Position numbers and translations under genes: made by a program. A DNA stretch of 64,000 nucleotides from Diphasiastrum complanatum (lineage: Eukaryota; Streptophyta; Lycopodiopsida; Lycopodiales; Lycopodiaceae), in assembly GCA_029204225.1 (NCBI GenBank), contig CM055096.1, forward strand, positions 40,500,733 to 40,564,732, given 5' to 3'. Position 1 is the stretch's first letter. Each line of letters starts with the position of its first letter. The notes below the pieces were generated by a model. The model was given only the letters and a program-made list of their open reading frames with translations, ran no database searches and was not told the DNA's origin. Positions 48,051 through 61,086 of this stretch are shown in pieces.

Positions 48051-49129
48051 GCTTCTAAAGTTTGTTTCCCTTGTTGATGGGTGTTCGTCTGAATGCTTGG
48101 CCTCCTGGATCTGATAGCTTCTTGGCTATGTCAGATTATGACAAGATATGTAGGAATGATACCACTGATGGGAAGGATAGTAAAATCTTACGTGGTTGCG
48201 AAATTGTCGTGAAAGCGAAGCAACCACGACTCAATGCGATTCGAATGGAGTTCAGATGTGGTCGCTGGACACTACCAGCTAAATCACTCCTACAGTCCTC
48301 CAGAATGTAGTCAGGCACTGCTGATCTATGTTTATAAATTAATGCAGCATTCAACAAATTCAACCAATGTGCCAAATTGAAATGAACGGGACAATCAGAC
48401 ACACAAATAATAGCAGACACATTTGCATTCAAGATCATACATCATAAATTGACATGTGCACGATGGCTACAAGATCATCTATTATTTTTCTTTGATTCTT
48501 CAAGCACTGCATGCAGATCCACACAGTGCATTGGCGTGAGAGAAATACAGTTCTCTCACAAGTGGATGTCTCACTTACTAGCGGTCTTGTGGATCACTAT
48601 GAATTTTGATCACAGAACGCGTCTTGCACGCAAGCGAACTTCTTGTCTGTATTTTCGTCTTGATTGCTTACTAGCATCAGACTGTTTTCTATATGTTCTA
48701 TCAAATATCATCCAGTAAGTATATAGTCGCTCTGTGTAATCTTTTAGATTAGAGTGATTAAGAATCTACAACTAATTGGGGAATCACAAGAGCGGCAAAT
48801 TAGCCACGACCTAGAGTGTATTCGTTGACGTCATCCCATCAGGTCAGATATCTGTACTTCTAGATACTTGCATGATCTTTGCTGGTACTCTTTGGAGCAT
48901 GAGGGCAGAAAGGATTTCGCGATGTTTTTCATGTCGCGTCGTTGGTTTCGTTTCCATCATCTGACTTTCTTGTGTTGGATCGCAAAATATTCTCGTTCGC
49001 AAATCTTTCGTGTTCGTGTCTTCCCGTCAGGTGTTCGCAAAACTTTTATGCTTTGCATCTCTTGACTTTCGTGTTCGCGAACATCTTCGTCAGGCAGAGG
49101 GCTGAAAGCTAGCAAAGTTTTGCAAATAG
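48051..49129. other. probable copia E leader/LTR region; no gene
   Basis: Upstream of gag on the minus strand. Expected to hold the leader and 5' LTR, but I could not set the LTR ends. A TTTCGTGTTCG(C/T) phrase repeats at about 49006 and 49067. Confidence 0.35.
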
Positions 49130-51518
49130 AAACGTTTTGTTTCTTCAGCTTGGAGGTATACACATTTTGGCAGTCACGGGTAATGAAAGTGCGAGGTGGT
49201 GCCAGTTGGAAGCCATTGGGCAAGATAACGGACTTGCATTGGATGAGCTGTGTGTGGACACATGGAGGATGAAGAACGGTTCAATAATCACACTTTGGAT
49301 GCTCTTGGTGAGTGGTGAGTGTGATGATTTTGCGATTTCAATAAGTCAATTTTGATGAAGCCATTGTAGCTATGGAGCAGTGTATCGGGTTTGTCATCGA
49401 AGAGATACACTTAAACTACCTATTCTAGGTTAGTCAAGTCAATTTGCCATATCATGATTGCATCAGGGATGCAGATTCCGGTGATAGTAGGGTGCAAATT
49501 TTGGTTTGGGCCATGGAAGATCTCACAGGTTCACTTGGAGGGATATTGGCATGCACAATCATGTGAGGGACTTGATGGTGGCTTTGGAGTTCACATCTCA
49601 GTATTTCTCAGGAAGTGGTTTGGAACCATGCACAAGAGCACCTTGGAGCTAGCTTGGGGAATACAAGTGGGCACTATAGGTTAGATGCTCAGATCTTTGT
49701 GATCAGGGAAGGCATTGGCATACCTGATAGGGATAGCACTACAGGATGACATGGGATGATCATCAGGGGACAACAATTTCAGATTGGACTTGAGTCATTT
49801 GATGGACCAGACTTACAAGGGGATTCATGATGGAATCAAAAAGTTGCAAATGCAAATGGGCAAAGCGTGAAGCTTTGAGAGCCAGCTCTAGGTTGGAGAG
49901 CTGATGGAGATCGCACGGGGTGTGATCAGAGGGCAAACACTGTGGTGAGTGTTTTGTTGGCGATCTAATAGAGGGGAAATTCATTTGGGAGTATAGATTG
50001 GCATTACAGCAGGAGTCTAGTCATTGGCATTGGCATTGGCATTGATGGGGAGGCATCTACCATCACGGACATGGATAAGCTATTTATAGCTTTCATGTAG
50101 TTGGCTATATTTGCAGGAGTCTAGGCTTGGCATAGGTGTTGGAATTTCCATGGTGCAGACTCTCAGGTGGTGAGATCAGGGATAAGCCTAGAGAGAGTCA
50201 CTCAGAGCCATATACCTCAGTACAATTAGGGAGGCAGTGGTCTCAGGACCCCATGAGCGCTGACTCAGGGACAGACTTGCATTGGCATGGTGTCGGGTGG
50301 CACATAGCCAAGGAGAGCGAGCATATGCTAGGAGCCAGGAGGAGCGGGTGATACTCTGGAGATTGGCTTGGATAGTAGGATGGTGACCAGGATCGAAGAC
50401 ATCATGTGAGCATAGTATGTGGATGACGAGTCCATTGGGGTGGCACTCAGAGAGATGCTACAGTTGCTCATGTATGATATGTCATTTGATGTATGGACGA
50501 TGTTCTTCAGTTGGTGCATCATGTGTGAGGAGATAGGCTCCTTGGTAGGAGGCCTATATACTGGTCAAATCAGAGTTGACAACATCAAGCATGAGAAGTT
50601 GAGTCTACATGGGATGGAGGACAGACAGATCATCATCAATATCTTTGGGAGATGGGCGAGCTACTCAGGTATAGCCTATGGTGAGTTTTGCGTACATTCA
50701 TTTATTGAGTCCTTGGTAGACTCTTGTGCTTGTAGCATGGGGAATGGGTGGAGATCAGCTTTCAGGGTCTATTGGACAATTGGATATGCTTGGACGTGAG
50801 GGCATCTTGGTTACAGGTGCGGGCCATGGTTGGAAATCTGATTTGGTGACCAGTGGTGTAGCAATGGATCTACAGGTGTTGGTACGACAAGATACCACTT
50901 ATGGGTCCTTGGTCATGTATTTGATGCTTTATCATTTGTGTTGGTTTGCATGAGTGTGTGTGGGCTTGCATGTTACCTTGTCACGAGGGTCTAGATTTGA
51001 GTCGGAGTTGTATGTGGTTGTGCATTTGCTACGTTAGAAGCAAAGTAATCATTTGGTATGCTCATTGACTTGTCGTTATGTCTACTAGATGTCTATCTAG
51101 CGAGGGTATAGTCTTACGGTGGGCAGTAAGATTTTCTCAAGTTGAGCCTCAGTTGCTCATTTATGTCGGTTACAAGTTTGTGCTTGTAAGTGTCTGATAG
51201 GATGTCAACCTAGCTAGATGGACGATGTAAGTCTCATGGTGGTAGTGAGATTTCCTTAGTTTGAGCCATGTCGCTCATGTGGTCCACTTGTGTTCAAGTC
51301 GGATTGGTCGAGAGTATGGCAGACTCTGTGTATGAGCATTGTGTTTACATGATACTTTGTGAGTCAAACCTGGTGGTTTGTTGGTGTGCTTGAGTGTGAG
51401 TCAAGTACAGGGTAGTTGTGATATGCATAACATCTTTTGGACACTCTAGACGTTGCTGCAATATATTGTTTTTTATCCCTATCATATTTGAGCTTAAGGG
51501 AGAGAGTTAGAAATCAGG
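49130..51518. other. unidentified GC-richer region, short open frames
   Basis: Contains several plus-strand open frames of 66-126 codons (for example 50419-50799, with MDDESIGVALREM at its start). I do not recognise them, and no splice model could be supported. A GGCATT run (about 50022-50045) and a diverged ~120-bp repeat (about 51100-51170 versus 51225-51295, both with GTGGG/GTGGTAGTRAGATTT and TTGAGCC) are present. The end AGCTTAAGGGAGAGAG (51491-51506) looks like a polypurine tract, so this may be the 3' interior of a non-autonomous LTR element. Confidence 0.35.
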
Positions 51519-51977
51519 TTGTGATCTAATTCATTAGTAAACTCTAAATGTGATGATGTAATTACTGTTCATGTTTATTTGGTTTACTATATATGGTTGT
51601 GATCGGGACGTGATCCGTTAGAATATATTGATCGGGCACTAATCCCGTAGCTGGCTACTTGGGTTAGCTGAGTAGCCACACATAGGAAAAATTAGCCTGT
51701 ACAGAGTTATATACAATACTTGCTATACTCAGAGGCATGTCCTGAGTTTGTCGGCCAAATTTGGCCACGTTGGGCCCAGCCGACCTTGACAGGTGGTAGG
51801 CCAATTTTAGGACATCTGCCTTTTCATGCAGTTTGTGAATACTCTATATGTATAGTATTTCTTTGTAATCTAAAACTTTTGTTGTGACATCTTTGAGAGC
51901 TTGTGAGGAGTGGCTATGGTGATTGGTTGATGTGATCTGTATACTGCACTAGATTCTATCGGAATTTTAACTTTAAA

Positions 51978-52646
51978 ATGATATATTTTCTTATTTGTTT
52001 TTGCAAATTTTATCCATCAAGCATAATCAAATGGCAACCTATACAATCCCTTTTCGGCACCATGTATGTTATTCATTTTGATATTGGTCTTCTGCAATAC
52101 AAGAACCGCTACATGAGATCACTTTTGGATTCTTGTATTTTCTTCTATGATTCATCTTACACACCATCCATTAATGGTTCAGGTGGAAGATTAGAGGCGA
52201 TATCATTACCCTTTCTCAAGCAAATAATGGATTTCTCTGGATTCTACCATAGTAGAGAGCCTCTGATCAAGGTTTAAATATGGACATTCAAAACTATATG
52301 AAATGTAGCACAAGTTCAGAAAACAATAGATTGCATTGGTTTCTGACTTTTGCAATGTTTGTAGATTTTTTTTGATGAATGTAATATTCGTAGAACAACG
52401 ACAATGTTTATTTGTAGTGATTTAACAGACGATATGTTATCAGGCCTTCTAGATGATCAATGGGATAAAAAGAGTAATGGCAATATCAAGTGCATAATTA
52501 ATAGATCGTTAATGAAATTCAGATATCATATAGAAAAACAAATGCTTTCTTTGACATTTTATTATAGAAAATGGTCCATGTTGGTGTTTGTGATGTTAGA
52601 CGATGATGCCAACAGGAATGAAATACGATTAATGAAAGAACAGTGA
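51978..52646 (+). pseudogene. unidentified coding-like segment, unit 1
   Basis: Two open frames, 51978-52277 (contains WQPIQSLFGTMYVIHFDIG and SLLDSCIFFYDSSY) and 52404-52646 (LTDDMLSGLLDDQWDKK, then LSLTFYYRKWSMLVFVMLDD). They are separated by about 125 bases with a stop and may be exons. The frames look protein-like in composition and are conserved between the two units, but I recognise no family. A further stretch to about 52800 could also be coding. It may be a host gene fragment captured by a mobile element. Confidence 0.3.
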
Positions 52647-53333
52647 TAACTGTGATTAACAAGATCGTGGATTACTTAGAGAACGGAGGTTGCGAGCTGT
52701 TCTTTTGTGTTGAAAAAGATTATCAGTGTAGGAGTCTTAGACTGTCATGACAGAGAGATTGCAAAAATGGTTAGGCGTCTCAGACAGCCATGCAATCCTC
52801 TAATACTGATAATCTGATATGAAGAGACAGTGGGAGATAGATTGTGATCTAATTCATTAGTATAAGCTCTAAATGTGATGATGTAATTATTGCTCATGTT
52901 TATTTGGTTTACTATATATGGTTGTGATAGGGACGTGACCCGTTAGGATATATTGATCAGGCACTAATCCCGTAGCTGGCTACTTGGGTTAGCTGAGCAG
53001 CCATACATAGGAAAAATTAGCATGTACAGAGTTATATACAATACTTGCTATACTCAGGGGCATGTCTTGAGTTTGTTGGTCAAATTTGGCCATGTTGGGC
53101 CCGGCCGACCTTGACAGGTGGTAGGCCAATTTTAGGACATCTGGATTTTTATGCAATTTGTGAATACTCTATATGTATAGTGTTTCTTTGTAATCTAAAA
53201 TTTTTGTTGTGACATCTTTGAGAGCTTGTGAGGAGTGGCTATGGTAATTGGTTGATGTGCTCTGTATATTGCACTAGATTCTATCGAAAATTTAATTTTT
53301 AAATGATATATTTTCTTATTTGTTTTTGCAAAT

Positions 53334-53917
53334 TTGTATCCATCAAGCATAATCGAATGGCAACCTATACAATCCCTTTTCGGCACCATGGACATTATTC
53401 ATTTTGATATTGGTCTTCTGCAATACAAGAACCGCTCCATGAGATCACTACTGGATTCTTGTATTTTCTTCTATGATTCATCTTATAGACCATCCATTAA
53501 TGGTTCAGGTGAAACATTAGAGGTGATATCACTACCCTCTTTCTCAAGCAAAGAATGGATTCCTCCAGATTCTACCATAGTAGAGAGCTTCTGATCAAGG
53601 TTTAAATATGGACATTCAAAACTATATGAAATGTAGCACAAGTTCAGAAAACAATAGATTGCACTGGTTTATGCCTTTTGCAATGTTTGTAGATTTTTTT
53701 TGATGAATGTAATATTCATAGAACAACGACAATGTTTATTTGTAGTGGTTTAACAGACGATATGTTATCAAGCCTCCTAGATGATCAATGGGATAAAAAG
53801 AGTAATGGCAGTATCAAGTGCATAATTAATAGATTGTTAATGAAATTTAGATATCATATAGAAAAACAAGTGCTTTCTTTGACATTTTATTATAGAAGAT
53901 GGTCCATGTGTTTGTGA
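53334..53917 (+). pseudogene. unidentified coding-like segment, unit 2
   Basis: Duplicate of the unit 1 segment: 53334-53594 and 53732-53917. An indel near 53545 shifts the first frame, and a four-base loss near 53905 ends the second early, so unit 2 is more damaged than unit 1. Confidence 0.3.
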
Positions 53918-54374
53918 TGTAAGACGATGATGCCAACATGAATGAAATACGATTAATGAAAGCACAGTGATAATTGTGATTAACAGGATCGTGAATTACT
54001 TAGAGAACAGAGGTTGCGAGCTGTTCTTTTGTGTTGAAAAAGATTATCAGTGTAGGAGTCTTAGACTATCATGACAGAGAGATTGCAGAAATGGTTAGGC
54101 GTCTCAGACAGCCATGCAATCCTCTAATACTGATAATATGATATGAAGAGAATGTAGAAATAATTCAGACGTCAAAGACCATACATTTCTCTTTATGTTG
54201 ATTTTTGTGTAAGAGGAGTGAGAGTTAATTTCATTCAACAAGAATGCAAAAAGGATGTAGAACAGTAGCGAATTTGTTTAATAAACTTGTAGTAACAGCA
54301 ATCAGACCACAATACAATTGCGCTGGCAAGTGCGTAATCCTACTTACAGATTCAAAACAATTGCTAAAGTTCTG

Positions 54375-54516
<142 letters not shown>

Positions 54517-54779
54517 CACTAACTTTGAGGAGTCAGCTACTGAAAGACCCATTTTCGTCGTTTTAATCTCTATCAAATCATCCTCTGATTTGATCTCTCT
54601 GTTCAGGTTTCTCGATCTGTTATCTTCAATCGCTCATTTACATTTATAGCACTTGTAAGATCTTGTATTACTCTAGCTTTATATTTACAAGATCACTTAA
54701 CAGCTGATTAACTGACTAATTAGAACAGTTGTTATTGAGCGTGAAAATGTAGACAGCCTGTGAGAAATCCTATGTATTT

Positions 54780-55180
54780 ATGCAAAGTGTTGGATTTTTT
54801 GCCTGTGTAAAATCCCATTTAAAACTGCAGTGTCGGGTTTTTGGCCAGTGTAGAAACTCGTGTAATACTGTAGTGTCCCTTTTTTTTGCAAAGTGTCACT
54901 TGTTAGAAACTAAAAGTAAAAATGCAATGTCGCATTTTTGCAAATTGTTGCCTATCATAAACTGCATGTAAAAATACAGTTGCGCTTTTTTCCGATTGTA
55001 ACCTGTCAAAAAATGTGAGGAAAAATGCAGTGTCGCAGTTTTTGCAAAATAGTGTCGCATTTCTGGAAGGGCCTAAATGGCCTAAAAACCAATTTAGCAT
55101 CAGTGTCGCAAAACACTTCGTTGCTCGGGTGTCGGGTGTCGGGTTTTTCACCTGTGGAAAAACCTGAGTAAAAATGCAAA
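54780..55180. repeat. diverged short repeat around TTTTTGC(A)AAGTGTC
   Basis: Copies of a phrase like GTAAAAATGCAGTGTCGCATTTTTGCAAA recur about six to seven times at 40-70-bp spacing inside the copia D LTR. Confidence 0.6.
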
Positions 55181-55315
55181 CTGTAGCGACAATCAGTCCA
55201 AATATGCAGACTGTTGAAAACCAGTTCATTTTCTACAGGTTTCATTTGAGAGAGTAAAATTGAGAGAAGGAAGAAGAATAGTTAGGAAGAGTAGGAGTAA
55301 GATTAAACTCCAACA

Positions 55316-55822
55316 CTTCCCCTTAATCTTACTGCTATGAATCTGATGCAATTGAGATTTATCATATCTACTAAGGTAGAATGTTTATCTCTAGACAATG
55401 GCTTTGTCAAAATATCAGCCAACATATTGTTTGTATGACAATAACTTAGTACAACATCTTACTCTGAACTTTCTCTCTAAGGAAATGAAATTGAACTTCT
55501 ATATGCTTAGTTCTATTATGAGTTCGTGGGTTCAGAGATAGAGCTATGCAGCTCTGATTGTCGCATTAGAGTATTGTTGGACCGATATGTGAGAATTGCA
55601 GATCCTGCAGTAGCCTTCTTAGCCAAATTATCTCCATCCCTACTGATGTAGCTGCAACATATTCGGATTATGTGGAGGACAACGAAATGCATTTCTGCTT
55701 TATGTTGTTCCATGAAATGGGTCCTCTTGCAAGGAAACAAATATAACTTGATGTGGATTTTCTGGTATCCACATCTCCTGCCCAATCTAAATCTGAATAT
55801 GTGATCAGTGTGAGATCCCAGT
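55316..55822 (-). pseudogene. copia D RNase H C-terminal end
   Basis: On the minus strand: ITYSDLDWAGDVDTRKSTS (about 55803-55747), the copia RNase H signature. Across frame changes follow GPISWN-like and LSST-like remnants, then TKHIEVQFHFLREKV (about 55515-55470) and NMLADILTKPLSRD, ending before the polypurine tract. Everything upstream of the RNase H is missing because a gypsy-derived sequence begins at about 55822. Confidence 0.85.
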
Positions 55823-58800
55823 TTCAATTTGCATGTTGCTAAGATCCATTACTCTTTGGATTCTTTGTGATTTTATGGAGAATTGTCCTTGAAGGCCAAT
55901 TAGTGATGCTTTTTTGGAGCTTTTTCTTGTGTAGATCAAATCTTTGATAAATCTGAAATTTCCAGCAAGTGTACTTTCGTTTTAGGGTTCATTATTGATG
56001 AAATTAATGATGCATGCCGGTTCTCTCCAATGATTTTTGATTCTAGGCTATGTTTTGGTCAAAATTGCTTGGTTTTTCATGCTTTTTGGCACAAAATAGA
56101 TAGTAAGAACCAAAATCCAACAAGATCATATCAATTAGATGGTTGTAATTCTGTGAAATGGTTTACATGTGTTAGAGAAAGAGTTGTATGTCATGAATTT
56201 CCACTTTATGGTGATGAAAAAACCGGAAAATAGCCAAAAATCATCTTTTTTGCTTGTTTTTTCATAAAGTTGGATAGTAGGTGGCTGTAAAACACCATGT
56301 AGAGCCTGTAAAGAGGTGGAACAAAGTCTTTTGAAGCTTTCCCTGAAGTTAGAACCAAGAATTCCAGGAATTTGACTTGTAGGAAGTCAAAAAAGTTCAA
56401 AAAATGACCATTTTTGGTGATTTTGGGGGGATGGATCTCTCCAAATCCATAAGGAGATCATTCTAGAATTAATTACAGCATGATTACCATTCCTTTTTAC
56501 CTTCCCAGCAAGCTATCAGACCTGTGAATTGATGGCCGGTGGCTTATGCACCATCTCCATCAAGTTTGAAGCTATTTTGACTTCTACAAATCAAGAAATC
56601 TTCGTTCTCAGCCTATACTGCATCTTAGGATCAGTATGAATGCTTCATGGAAGTCTAATTAGCTGTTTAAGACTGTTGGTAGCATCAATTTTGGGCTAGG
56701 ATGGGTGTTTGCACGTTTTTGCATGATTCCTTCTTGTGGAAGTGCGCCCTACTACAATTTTTTGGCAGCTTTGATCTCACACATGTGAGCTTAGGTGGCA
56801 AGATAACGTGGCAAGCATATTGTTCACTTGGTCTCCCTCTAACTGAGCTTTATGGCACCCAATTTGGTGTCCTGTAGCCAAAGTTATAGTCATCTGAAGT
56901 TTTGCAGTTTTGTGAGTAAACTTTGCAAAATTTGGAATTGTTTTGATTGCATGCCAGTCATTTTCCTAATTTGTAGTACTGTGCTTGCATGGATTAGTTG
57001 CATGCTGATTCTCAGAGTGATTCTGACATGCATGAGGGATTTACAGTCGATTTGAGTGGTCATACGCATGTGCTCTGATAGTTGGGTCACAAATCAGTGT
57101 TAATGGCTGACAAATTCCGTAAAACTGAAGTTTACATAGAAAATTCCGTAATGACGTTTATGACTGATGTAGTGTGCTTTGGATGCCAGTTTGACAGTGG
57201 GTTAGTTACATTAGGAATCAGACGGTGTTTCGATTTTTTTCGACTCCGATTGTCTTTTATACTATTATTTTCGTCAAAATTTTTGAATTATGTAAAATAA
57301 AGCAAATTTTGAGTTTTCCAAAAAAAATCAAAATTTTGGTCATTTTTTCATTATCTATGAAATCAGTTTAGATTAGTGAATTGATTAAACTGAGTTTATC
57401 AGTCAAAATTGATCACAATGTTTTCACTAAGTCTAAGTTATTTCTCGGTGATAGATAAGTTAAAATTGACAGAAGGAACTGCAATGAATTGCCGACAATT
57501 TTACTATGCTCTCAATTTTTAACTTTGGAAATGGGAACTCCCAGATTGAAAGTTAAAATTTGAGTTTTTTTTTCTTTTCGTTGAATTTCAAATTGGTTAA
57601 AAATTTGAATTCAGTTACTTGTCTGATAGTTTTCTAATCGATGTTGATCAATAGAAATCAGTCAAGTGAACGTTTGTACAAGATACTTGTTAAATTTGAA
57701 TTAAAATCGTCAAACAATGTGAAATAACCAGATTGGATGAGTGGCAACAGTATTCTTTATCTAATCAGTAAATCTAACAGGATACGGTTCAAGAATTACT
57801 GAAATCCTATTGGTGGAATTTCCATTCATGTAATTTCATATTCTATGTTTGGATAGGTTTTGTCAATATTAACGGAGTAATGCCAAACTAGTCAATAAAA
57901 AGAAAAAACAGTCCAATTTTATTGGAAAATTTGTAATAATAAGAATTACATAACTGATTTCATTTCCAGTAAAATCCTATGGTGAATTATATTCAGCCCA
58001 GGTATAGGATAGAAATGAAATTGTTTTGGATTTTTTTCCAACAGTAATTAGGTTTTTAAAACATTTACTATTGTCATTACGTCTTCTTGGTACCTTAGCT
58101 GAAATAGATTTTTAGGAAACTGAAAATTATGAGGGAAGAAGAGTGGACATCAAAGGTAGTAAGTGTGATTGGGAAATGTATTTCGCAGTTAGGATTTTGG
58201 TAATCCCTGTAAATAATTGCTCAATACTGGTTATTAATTTCCTGGTTAGAATTCATTTAGTCGGATTCGTAACTGATATCTTTGTAACCATTGAGTTATC
58301 TGCAATTTTGGATGTCAATTGTGAGGTTAGAAGTGGAATCTGATACGTGGATTACATTAGATCTGTTAGTTGACAGAAGTTTGTCCCTAGATTTGATGCA
58401 TCAGTAGGGCTTTGAAGGTTATCATTAACCAGAAAGGATCAGGATGTAATATTGAACCATGTTAATTCTTCTGTCTAAGTCACATAATCATATGTGGATT
58501 TTGAGTATCCATCTGATAGGCATGCCAGTCATCTAGATAAATGGGATTCTCTAGTGTTTTGGAAACAAGAGATAATTTCCTATAGTGATTGTAGGACAAC
58601 TAGATGATCCGTGGAACTCTAGAATATCAGATAAGGCGGTTGAGGGTTTTTTGGAAGGAAAAGCTGATGGTATGGGACATCAGTAATTTTGGAAAGGGAA
58701 TTCTAGGACTGTAAAGATCTGATGATCAATGGTGTGTTTAGTACCTAGTCGCGATATGGGAACGAAGAAAACCATTCGATCAAATGTGGGGTATTTTGGA

Positions 58801-58890
58801 AAATTTTGAGGTTTAATCTAGATCCCAATGTGGTATCTCATTATTTACAAAATCAGAGGCCCTCAAATCTATTTCTCACTTTCTTAATTA
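55822..58890 (+). mobile_element. non-coding gypsy-derived element (LARD-like)
   Basis: 55822-57480 is homologous to the leader of the gypsy element at 10609-12260. At the point where gag would start (about 57480) the sequence instead becomes non-coding, and 58600-58890 matches 28270-28680 in the inverted-LTR composite. So a gypsy leader joins a shared non-coding interior, the pattern of a large retrotransposon derivative that borrows proteins. Neither LTR is present here. No domain-bearing open frame was found. Confidence 0.7.
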
Positions 58891-58929
58891 ATCCTTTATT
58901 GTCTTTTACACAATTCTATGAAAAGAAAG

Positions 58930-60266
58930 TATTAGTTTAAACATAGTAAGGCAAAACAAAATGAAATGGCCAAAGTGTAAAACCATTCACAGCTTCACCT
59001 ATGGTACTTCCATGGTCACCAATATCAAATAATTTTGCATTAGGTACTAATGCATCTAATATACAAATGATCCAATTATTTGGTCCTGCTAATTTAAAAT
59101 GGCATATTTTTGTAGGATTTTTGGAATGTATTGTTGCAATTGCAACATCACCATCCATGAAGTAAATCTGTGAAAATAAAGGCCTATCTGATGGCAACAA
59201 ACCACCAATGTCATGGTACAACCACCCAGACACTCAAAACGTGTACGCGCCGCCTACGGAGTTGGAGGTGGATCTATCTAGATTCACCCCAAGAGATGCG
59301 AATGCCAATGAGTTATTGTAACTCCAAATGTTCTTCCTAAAATGAGCTCCTGAGTCATCGGAGGACGTGTACAAAAGAAGTAGCTTAGAAAATAAAGATG
59401 GGATTAAAGGCAAACACACCTTGCCTTTCATGCAACAGAAACGACTATTCCTTTTTGTTTTCCATCACAAGGCCGAACAACAACCACACACAAACTCCAT
59501 CCGTCCCAAATCATGAAGGGCTAGAGTCAGGAGCGATCTGCCTACTTCAAATAACCTACCAACCCTATCTAGAGTTGTCCTCTTTGCCTTAAATCTACGC
59601 CCTAGTTGTCTAGCTCTAGCTGATCTAGACTCTGCCCCTAGAGTGTTATATGATGGGTGATTACGCACCTCCTCAGGTGTAACACAACATCTCGGACCAC
59701 CCCTACCTCTATGAATCTCCTCTTTGCATAATATCTATGCCTCAACCTTCTAGTCCTAGCTGATCTAGACTCAGCCTCAGATGTCTTCTCTACTCCTCTC
59801 ATAGACGAACATATCTGTGTGATTGACCCTACACTCAAACTGCTCGGTGCAACATCCGTCCCAAACTCTAACCCTCTTACACACAAAACAACATCTACTC
59901 CAAGAGAAGTGTCATCATTAACACTCGGGATGGTGGCTGAACCAACTACATCCCAATAAACACCCTACTGAACTTGTCCCAATGAGGAAGAAGCCTCTTC
60001 TTCGGTCTTCTCCTCCGCTCTAATCTACTCTTTCTCTCTGACTTGGACTCCAACTCTGGCATTCTATACATGGCATTGCCACGCACATGCTTTGGCGTGA
60101 CAACCCCCCATGAACTACCCACACCACCGACACAAACAGTCAACATGTGCTCGATGCTTTGCAAGTTTGAGACTATACTTGTGCAGATTTCCAACAGCCA
60201 ATCGAGATCCAATCCAAAAAATGAAGCCAACGATTCAATCCACCCTCCAATCCAGAAAGTCTCCAA
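58930..60266 (-). pseudogene. Helitron RepHel N-terminal remnant
   Basis: On the minus strand: a basic stretch with repeated ESRSAR..R units in three places (about 60030, 59770 and 59630), then LHDLGRMEFVCGCCSAL (about 59517-59467). Next is MKGKVCLPLIPSLFSKLLLL (59431-59372), NNSLAFASLGVNLDRSTSN, GGAYTF, then SGWLYHDIGGLLPSDRPLFSQIYF (59230-59160). This series (C..C, GKV.LP, FAF.SLGV, GG.YTF, YH.IG.LLP, F.QIY) is the Helitron N-terminal domain. Stops at about 59944, 59638, 59465 and 59234 break it. HUH and helicase domains are absent; sequence ends near 58930 against the gypsy-derived element. A GA run lies just upstream. Confidence 0.85.
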
Positions 60267-60273
60267 AATGCAA

Positions 60274-61058
<785 letters not shown>

Positions 61059-61086
61059 GCCCGTCAACGACGGGCTAACTCACTAG
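61059..61086 (+). mobile_element. Helitron 3' terminus (hairpin plus CTAG end)
   Basis: Perfect 7-bp stem with 3-nt loop, GCCCGTCAACGACGGGC (61059-61075), seven bases, then CTAG (61083-61086) followed by T. It matches the minus-strand terminus at 3030-3058. The 5' end was not located. A TCTATATAGTATAAAACTA sequence preceded by A at 61095 looks like a Helitron 5' end and could start a second element head-to-tail (weak). Confidence 0.7.

Larger units (their letters stand above)
51519..54151 (+). repeat. 1.3-kb tandem direct duplication
   Basis: Unit 1 (51519-52827) and unit 2 (52842-54151) begin TTGTGATCTAATTCATTAG and end GATATGAAGAGA, offset by about 1,323 bp. They differ by scattered substitutions and a few small indels, roughly 5 percent by eye. 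Each unit starts with a promoter-like segment (TACTATATATGG) and holds a coding-like stretch. Confidence 0.9.
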
